Below, piece by piece: positions 6,757-10,321 of a stretch of 10,321 nucleotides of DNA. Below the pieces are notes generated by a model. The model worked only from the letters and a program-made list of their open reading frames with translations. It made no database searches and was not told the origin of the DNA. The stretch comes from Candidatus Methanophagales archaeon (GTDB lineage: Archaea > Halobacteriota > Syntropharchaeia > Alkanophagales > Methanospirareceae). Where the stretch lies: assembly GCA_030668065.1 (NCBI GenBank), contig DAOUUS010000036.1:1-10321 (forward strand). Direction: 5' to 3'. Position numbers and translations under genes: made by a program. How positions within the stretch are numbered: the stretch's first letter is position 1; each line of letters starts with the position of its first letter.

Positions 6757-7320
6757 AATGGGCATACAAATCACCCGGGATACCCGATAACATATTCTCA
6801 CGGTCAAAAGCAGGCTTGACGAGAGAAGAAATCAGAGCGATTACCGTTTCTAAGGCGAGGCTAAAAGGTGGCGAGCGGATTTTAGACGTTGGTACCGGCT
6901 CAGGAAGTGTTTCCATAGAATTCGCTCTGTTAGGTTGCGACGTCACAGCAGTGGAGAAGGACAATGATCATTTTGAGACTGCGCGAAGAAACATAGCTGA
7001 TTTCGACTTAAATGACAAAATCGAGCTCATATCAGGTGAAATGGAAGATGTCAAATTATCGCATAATTTTGATCTCATCTTCTTCGGTGGCACGGATAAC
7101 CTTGACAAGTCGCTTGACAATGTATACAAACACTTGAAACTCGGAGGCAGAATAATAGCAGTCCGACTTGAGGCCGTAGTAGAATCCATGAATGTACTGA
7201 AAAAGGGGTATCACTCCGAATGTTCTTAATATCTGCTTGAACAAGGGCAAGGACCTGGGCGGTAAAACAGCCCTCGCGCCCTCTTATCCTGTATTCCTAA
7301 TCTATGGAGCGAAAAGATGA
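6753..7320 (+). pseudogene. cbiT: cbiT (precorrin-8 / cobalt-precorrin methyltransferase-decarboxylase), frameshifted
   Basis: CbiT uses S-adenosylmethionine to methylate C15 and decarboxylate the C12 side chain of the corrin precursor. The frame begins MKWAYKSPGIPDNIF and has the SAM-binding motif ILDVGTGSGSVSIEFA (about 44-59) and VTAVEKD. It stops early at 7229 after VLKKGYHSECS. In the +1 frame, from the run AAAAAGGGG at 7200-7208, the protein continues as RGITPNVLNICLNKG and DLGGKTALAPSYPVFLIYG to a TGA at 7318-7320, overlapping the cbiL ATG by 4 bases. Correcting one base gives 188 aa, the normal CbiT length. The break may be a real mutation in an A-run or a sequencing error. If the stop at 7229 is real, the product loses about 35 C-terminal residues. 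Confidence 0.88.
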
Positions 7321-7339
7321 AGCTATATGGAATAGGTGT

Positions 7340-7366
7340 GGGACCGGGCGACCCGGAACTGCTCAC
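7340..7366 (+). repeat. 27-bp perfect direct repeat, cbiL copy
   Basis: These 27 bases, encoding the GPGDPELL glycine loop of CbiL, are identical to 8295-8321 in cbiF, including every synonymous position. The two enzymes are distant paralogues, so identity of this length exceeds what conserved protein sequence requires. Confidence 0.8.
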
Positions 7367-7916
7367 ATTGAAAGCATATAAGATACTCAAGGGCGTGGAT
7401 ATGATAGTAGCGCCGAGGTCGAGCGAGGGAAAACGGAGTCGAGCGCTCCACACGGTTGAAAAAATAATAAAAGAGCGGGATTGTATTGTGGTTGAACCGG
7501 TATTCCCGATGACGAAAGACAGAGCTAAGCTAAAACTGTATTGGAAAAAGGCGCGAGAAGAGGTATTGGCAAAAGGAAATAGCTGTGAAACTGTCGCATT
7601 CATCACCCTGGGCGATCCGAGCATGTATTCCACATTCTACCGATTCTTAGAGGTTTTCAACGATCTGGTAGAGGAGTTAGAAGTAATTCCTGGGGTAACC
7701 TCATTCTCAGCTTGCACCTCTACTGCTCAGGTCCCACTGGTGGAAGGAACGGAGATTGTTTCTATTATTCCGGACGTAAAAGCAAAAAACGCAATGCGAG
7801 TAATAGAGAGCTCAGATTCTTTGATCTTTCTCAAACCAAAAGATCTGGATAAAATCAGGGATATGCTGGGCAATGAAAAAGCCATCTTATGTGTTAAGGT
7901 CGGGTTTGAAGACCAA

Positions 7917-7924
7917 AAATTATT
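7917..7924. repeat. Left 8-bp target site duplication
   Basis: AAATTATT immediately precedes the left end of the element and recurs immediately after its right end (8153-8160). In the cbiL frame it encodes K-L-(L), and a single copy restores the gene. Confidence 0.9.
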
Positions 7925-8152
7925 GGGACCAGTTTTTACTAGGGCACAATATTCATTCTAAGACGATTCGTAATAAATCTTAATAAAAGCACATCCCGCT
8001 TAGTCATACATGCCAAAACGAAAAGAGATTGTTGAAGTAGATATCCACGATGATAAAGTCAGCAGCATCGAAGATCTCGAACGGGATATTCTTCACCAGT
8101 GTTACGGGACTTTTCGATTAGATTTTTTGTGCCCCAAATCTATACTGGTCCC
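7925..8152 (+). mobile_element. MITE-like 228-bp insertion with terminal inverted repeats
   Basis: The left end GGGACCAGTTTTTACTAGGG and the reverse complement of the right end, GGGACCAGTATAGATTTGGG, are identical for 9 bases. After a variable 7-8 bases they match again at GGGCACAA. The element is flanked by an exact 8-base duplication, and its removal repairs cbiL, so the boundaries are certain to the base. It is too short to encode a full transposase. It carries a TATA-like stretch (about 7977-7988) and a 57-codon open frame that probably began as a transposase start. It is best read as an internally deleted, non-autonomous derivative of an insertion sequence. Several families make 8-base duplications, so I do not assign one. 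Confidence 0.9.
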
Positions 8153-8183
8153 AAATTATTATCAGGAAAAGTTAGTGAGATAG
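8010..8183 (+). pseudogene. Possible truncated transposase start inside the MITE
   Basis: An ATG frame gives MPKRKEIVEVDIHDDKVSSI and then EDLERDILHQCYG, 57 codons in all. About 35 residues look like a genuine charged N-terminus of the kind seen in archaeal transposases. The rest is a read-through of the right inverted end and of cbiL in the wrong frame, ending at TAG 8181-8183. I do not recognise the family firmly. Its location within the element and the preceding TATA-like sequence make a deleted transposase the simplest reading; it cannot be functional. Confidence 0.45.
8153..8160. repeat. Right 8-bp target site duplication
   Basis: AAATTATT follows the right end of the element and equals 7917-7924. 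From here the original cbiL frame resumes through to 8269. Confidence 0.9.
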
Positions 8184-8265
8184 AAGAACCAACTCATTAC
8201 CTCTCCACTCTTATCGTAAAAAAGGGTATGGACACTAAACCGGAACCACGAGATTACACGAGATT

Positions 8266-9000
8266 ATGAAAACGAAAGTAGTATTTGTAGGTGCGGGACC
8301 GGGCGACCCGGAACTGCTCACCTTGAGAGGCAAGCGTGAACTAGAAAGTGCGGACGTGGTAATATATGCGGGTTCGCTCGTCCCTAAAGAGATTTTGAAA
8401 TATGCGCGGAGCGATGCGATAGTGATAGACAGTTATGGAAAGACCAGGGAGGATTTATTTGCACTGTACGCGGAATTTGCGAAAGCGGGTAAACGAGTAG
8501 TGCGGCTCCATACAGGCGACTTGAGCTTCTATTCCGCTATTCTGGAACAGATGGCTTTCCTCTCGTCTATGGACATTGATTTTGAACTTGTTCCAGGTGT
8601 TACTGCGTTCTCGGCCGCGTCGGCATCGTTAAAACGGGAACTCACGTCCCCGGGTGTATCGCAAACGCTGATAATCACAAAACCGTTTGGGAAGACCGGC
8701 AAGCCTGCAGAGGAAAGCATAGCGGAACTGTCTAAGCATGGTGCGACAATGGCCATATTTCTCGGCGTTCATATCATTGACGAGGTCGTTTCGGAACTGC
8801 GGGTTGGTTATCCTTCGGATACTCCTGTGGCAGTGGTTCATAAAGCGTCATGGACGGAAGAGCGGATAATACGGGGTACTTTAGATGATATTGCAGAGAA
8901 GGTGAAGACCGAAGGCATCAAGAGCCAATCCGTGATAATTGTGGGTGCGGTGCTTGAAAAATCGGGTGTTTCTAAACTTTATGGGGGTAGCGAGTCATGA
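8266..9000 (+). CDS. cbiF: Cobalt-precorrin-4 C11-methyltransferase CbiF
   Basis: CbiF transfers a methyl group from SAM to C11 of cobalt-precorrin-4 in the anaerobic pathway. The 244-aa product is full length: the glycine loop GAGPGDPELLT (9-19), ADVVIYAGSLVPKEIL, VVRLHTGDLSFYSAI (about 78-92), VPGVTAFSAASASLKRELT, PGVSQTLIIT, ATMAIFLGVHIIDEVV, and TPVAVVHKASWTEERIIRGT. Together these are diagnostic of CbiF. It is the only apparently intact gene of this cbi operon. Its ATG overlaps the ancestral cbiL stop (ATGA) and its stop overlaps the cbiG start (ATGA). With cbiL now ending 300 bases upstream because of the insertion, coupled translation is lost, and the ribosome site before the ATG is weak, so expression may be reduced. 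Its first codons share a 27-base identical stretch with cbiL. Confidence 0.95.
   Translation: MKTKVVFVGAGPGDPELLTLRGKRELESADVVIYAGSLVPKEILKYARSDAIVIDSYGKTREDLFALYAEFAKAGKRVVRLHTGDLSFYSAILEQMAFLSSMDIDFELVPGVTAFSAASASLKRELTSPGVSQTLIITKPFGKTGKPAEESIAELSKHGATMAIFLGVHIIDEVVSELRVGYPSDTPVAVVHKASWTEERIIRGTLDDIAEKVKTEGIKSQSVIIVGAVLEKSGVSKLYGGSES
8295..8321 (+). repeat. 27-bp perfect direct repeat, cbiF copy
   Basis: Identical to 7340-7366, 955 bases away in the same orientation. It encodes the glycine loop of CbiF. Confidence 0.8.
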
Positions 9001-9404
9001 TCGCCATTTTTGTGCTGGCACAGAAATCGGTTGCAATTGCCGAAACGGTGAAAAAAATGCTGTTAGAGAGTGGGTTTGATTCCGAGTTAGTATGCACAGA
9101 AAATATCTCTTGCAATTGCGCAGATGAGAATGTGAAAAGTGTTTACAGTGCGATACGAGAACGTTTCAGAGCGAAGAAGAACATTGTCGCTATTCTGCCT
9201 ATGGGTATAATCGTGCGGGCGATAGAGCCGACGAAAAAGACCGAAGACCCCTGGGTGGTCTGTATAGAGGAGAACGGGCGATATGTTATTCCTGTGTTGA
9301 ACGGGCATAGAGGTGCGAACGAATTTGCAACGCTTATTTCAGAGGCGATTTCGGCGCAAGTAGTGATAACGACTTCAGAGGAACCCTACGCCGACTCGCA
9401 ATAA
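8997..9404 (+). pseudogene. cbiG: cbiG, truncated to its N-terminal part
   Basis: CbiG opens the delta-lactone of cobalt-precorrin-5A. The frame encodes 135 aa, against roughly 300 or more expected for archaeal CbiG. The N-terminal and middle parts are clear: IAIFVLAQKSVAIAETV, AILPMGIIVRAIEP (about 63-76), DPWVVCIEENGRYVIPVLNG, and HRGANEFATLISEAISAQ ending VVITTSEE. After about residue 127 the sequence stops resembling CbiG and ends at a TAA in the loop of a small hairpin. The C-terminal domain is absent, and unrelated hicA follows only 50 bases later on the other strand. A rearrangement or insertion-deletion therefore removed the 3' half together with any further cbi genes. The ATG overlaps the cbiF stop, with GGGGGT upstream. 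Confidence 0.88.
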
Positions 9405-9410
9405 ATTGCG
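9397..9410. other. Hairpin at the cbiG truncation point
   Basis: CGCAAT-AA-ATTGCG is a perfect 6-base stem with a 2-base loop, set between CCCTACGCCGACT and GAGCATCCCTGG. Compact hairpins like this occur near ends of IS200/IS605-type elements, so it may be a leftover element end marking the break. It could equally act as a terminator, as a T-rich run follows at 9428-9437. Confidence 0.35.
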
Positions 9411-9453
9411 GAGCATCCCTGGCAGTTTGTTGTTTTTTCTGTGTTCATTTTGA

Positions 9454-9696
9454 TTATTTCGTCAAGAGTTCAATAAAAGCATCTTTCGATAAATCCGCTT
9501 GTTGAAGAATGGATAAAAGAGTTCCTTTGGGCCGTTCGTTCCTTTTTGGCACAATAACAAGTAATTTACGCCCATTTTCATCAATTTTGTGAAGTGCTGT
9601 GTGGCTACCCTTACCACGTTTTGGTGCATACACAAATCCGTCTTTTTTCAATGCTTTGATTATGTCGTCTGAAGAAACCACTTGGAGTTTCTTCAT
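9454..9696 (-). CDS. hicA: HicA-type mRNA interferase toxin
   Basis: HicA is a small double-stranded-RNA-binding-fold toxin that cuts mRNA when free of HicB. The 80-aa product shows the family pattern: SSDDIIKALKKDGFVYA (8-24), then the KGSHTALHK motif with the probable catalytic His32, and the downstream VIVPKRNERPKGTLLSILQQA segment. The ATG overlaps the hicB stop by 4 bases (ATGA) and is preceded by GAGGT. The hicB-before-hicA order occurs in part of the family. The gene converges on the truncated cbiG and looks intact. Confidence 0.93.
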   Translation of the reverse strand: MKKLQVVSSDDIIKALKKDGFVYAPKRGKGSHTALHKIDENGRKLLVIVPKRNERPKGTLLSILQQADLSKDAFIELLTK

Positions 9697-9929
9697 GCGG
9701 TTACCTCAATTATCGACGTGAATTTACTGGAAGACGTAAGAGCAGTTTCTATATCCATAATAAGCCCTAACTCTTTTGCATTATCGAGATAAAGCTCTAC
9801 GGCTTCTTTCAAATTACTAAGTGCTTCTTTCGGTGTATCACCGCAACTTGCAACGCCCAACTCTGGACATTTTGAGACATATATACCTTCTTCTTCCCAT
9901 ATTGTAGCGGTTAGGTTAAATTTTTTCAT
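9693..9929 (-). CDS. hicB: HicB-type antitoxin
   Basis: The 78-aa product has the partial RNase H-like fold of HicB antitoxins: FNLTATIWEEEGIYVSKCPE (about 4-23), GVASCGDTPKEALSNLKEAV (25-44), then ELYLDNAKELG. It would bind and neutralise the HicA made from the next gene. No helix-turn-helix or ribbon-helix-helix tail follows, so any autoregulation would not be by an obvious DNA-binding domain. A strong site, GGAGGTGA, precedes the ATG. The stop overlaps the hicA start. Confidence 0.92.
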   Translation of the reverse strand: MKKFNLTATIWEEEGIYVSKCPELGVASCGDTPKEALSNLKEAVELYLDNAKELGLIMDIETALTSSSKFTSIIEVTA

Positions 9930-9932
9930 CTT

Positions 9933-10109
9933 TCACCTCCCCTTCACAAATTGCATGTTGGACAAAAAACCTGTCCATTCTTCAACTTCATCTAATGAGG
10001 AATTGTCGAGGTCTCGTAGAATCGTATCTTTCAGAAGCTGTTTTCGTTTTCGCGGCCAAACGGGCCCTCTTTGATAAGCTGGCTTTGGATTTATCTTCTT
10101 CTCTCCCAT
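9933..10109 (-). pseudogene. DUF262-like gene remnant upstream of hicBA
   Basis: A 58-codon frame ends 3 bases before the hicB ATG. Residues 6-35 (INPKPAYQRGPVWPRKRKQL, then LKDTILRDLD) resemble the conserved N-terminus of DUF262 (GmrSD-type) proteins, whose QR/W signature is part of a nuclease or NTP-binding domain normally over 200 aa long. The last 23 residues (NSSLDEVEEWTGFLSNMQF onward) do not continue that domain and may come from a different gene, perhaps the true 3' end of the gene originally ahead of hicB. I read it as a deletion fusion between two genes. A functional small protein in the hicBA transcript cannot be excluded. No clear ribosome site precedes the ATG. Confidence 0.5.
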
Positions 10110-10150
10110 ATTACTGCCTGCGATGGTTATTTGGATACCGTTTCATCGTT

Positions 10151-10169
10151 ATACATTATGTTTATGTAT
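10151..10169. promoter_or_regulatory. Inverted repeat near the hicBA transcription start
   Basis: ATACAT-TATGTTT-ATGTAT has perfect 6-base arms and lies where transcription of the minus-strand operon would begin, just downstream of the TATA-like box 10176-10183. It is a plausible operator for autoregulation of the toxin-antitoxin operon. Confidence 0.35.
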
Positions 10170-10175
10170 TTCTTG

Positions 10176-10183
10176 TATTTAGA
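10176..10183 (-). promoter_or_regulatory. Candidate TATA box of the hicBA operon
   Basis: The minus strand reads TCTAAATA here, 67-74 bases ahead of the ATG of the DUF262-like remnant. It is the best TATA match upstream of the operon. The sequence beyond it (10184-10321) is AT-rich and holds no gene that I can support. Confidence 0.35.
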
Positions 10184-10321
10184 GCCTCTGGAAGCACACC
10201 TATTCAACCTCTTTTATTAAATCAATTCATTACGCATGCCTCTTATTCATATAATTTTTGTTATAATCATTTAAAATTGTATTGAACCCATTTTTAACAT
10301 TATTTTCTAAATAGGGGTAAA

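Larger units (their letters stand above)
7317..8269 (+). pseudogene. cbiL: cbiL (cobalt-precorrin-2 C20-methyltransferase), split by an inserted element
   Basis: CbiL is a SAM-dependent methyltransferase adding the C20 methyl group to cobalt-precorrin-2. The first 202 codons are normal: GIGVGPGDPELLT (5-17), TLGDPSMYSTFYR, VIPGVTSFSACTS, and VPLVEGTEIVSIIP, which marks CbiL. At 7925 a 228-base element interrupts codon 203, and the current frame ends at 7961 after GPVFTRAQYSF. Deleting 7925-8152 and one 8-base copy rejoins KLL to SGKVSEIEEPTHYLSTLIVK and reaches TGA at 8267-8269, giving 238 aa and an ATGA overlap with cbiF. The intact ancestor is therefore clear. The truncated protein keeps the catalytic domain but loses its last strand, so activity is doubtful. 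GGAG upstream of the ATG supports the start. Confidence 0.93.

Noticed and set aside
7200..7208. Programmed frameshift in cbiT
   Set aside because: AAAAAGGGG is not the classic X-XXY-YYZ slippery form with paired YYY, the shift needed is +1, and other genes of the operon are also broken, so mutation or sequence error is simpler.
8010..8183. 57-codon frame within cbiL region as an independent gene
   Set aside because: Its second half is read-through of the element's inverted end and of out-of-frame cbiL, so it cannot be a native gene.
1..10321. CRISPR arrays, tRNA or rRNA genes
   Set aside because: No regularly spaced repeats and no cloverleaf or rRNA-like segments were seen on either strand.

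Overview
The window looks like a chromosomal segment of a methanogen- or ANME-type euryarchaeon. The evidence is an archaeal nifH-nifI1-nifI2-nifD gene order with two PII-like NifI genes, an F420-dependent FrhB-family flavoprotein, TATA-type promoters and a class of anaerobic (cbi) cobalamin genes usual in archaea. The lineage cannot be fixed from the sequence alone.

Left part (1-2371, minus strand): a nitrogen-fixation operon, nifH-nifI1-nifI2-nifD, tightly packed. nifD runs off the left edge. NifH and the visible part of NifD keep their cluster ligands, so this looks like a working nitrogenase.

Centre (2372-5800): a ribbon-helix-helix (RHH) regulator gene diverges from nifH. It faces, across a bidirectional terminator, a two-gene operon on the minus strand. 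That operon encodes an FrhB-like F420 flavoprotein and a glutamate-synthase-type FMN protein. The nifH promoter and the frhB-like promoter share a 15-base TATA-region motif (14 of 15 identical) and an upstream 17-base palindrome of form TTCAYAA-N3-WTATGAA. The two palindromes sit 10 bases (one helical turn) apart relative to the TATA motif. This predicts one regulon: nitrogenase plus an F420H2-linked glutamate synthase-like complex, possibly controlled by the RHH protein encoded between them.

Right part (6182-9404, plus strand): a cobalamin operon in decay. Its ancestral genes were chained by ATGA start/stop overlaps (cbiO/cbiT, cbiT/cbiL, cbiL/cbiF, cbiF/cbiG). Now cbiM and cbiO are fused by a large deletion and frameshifted; cbiT is frameshifted; cbiL is split by a 228-base element with inverted ends and an 8-base target duplication; cbiG has lost its 3' half. 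Only cbiF is intact. Removing the element and correcting one base in cbiT restores full-length frames that end exactly at the ATGA overlaps.

Right edge (9405-10321, minus strand): a hicB-hicA toxin-antitoxin pair, preceded by a 58-codon gene remnant whose start resembles the N-terminus of DUF262 (GmrSD-type) proteins. The last 140 bases or so are AT-rich with no gene seen.
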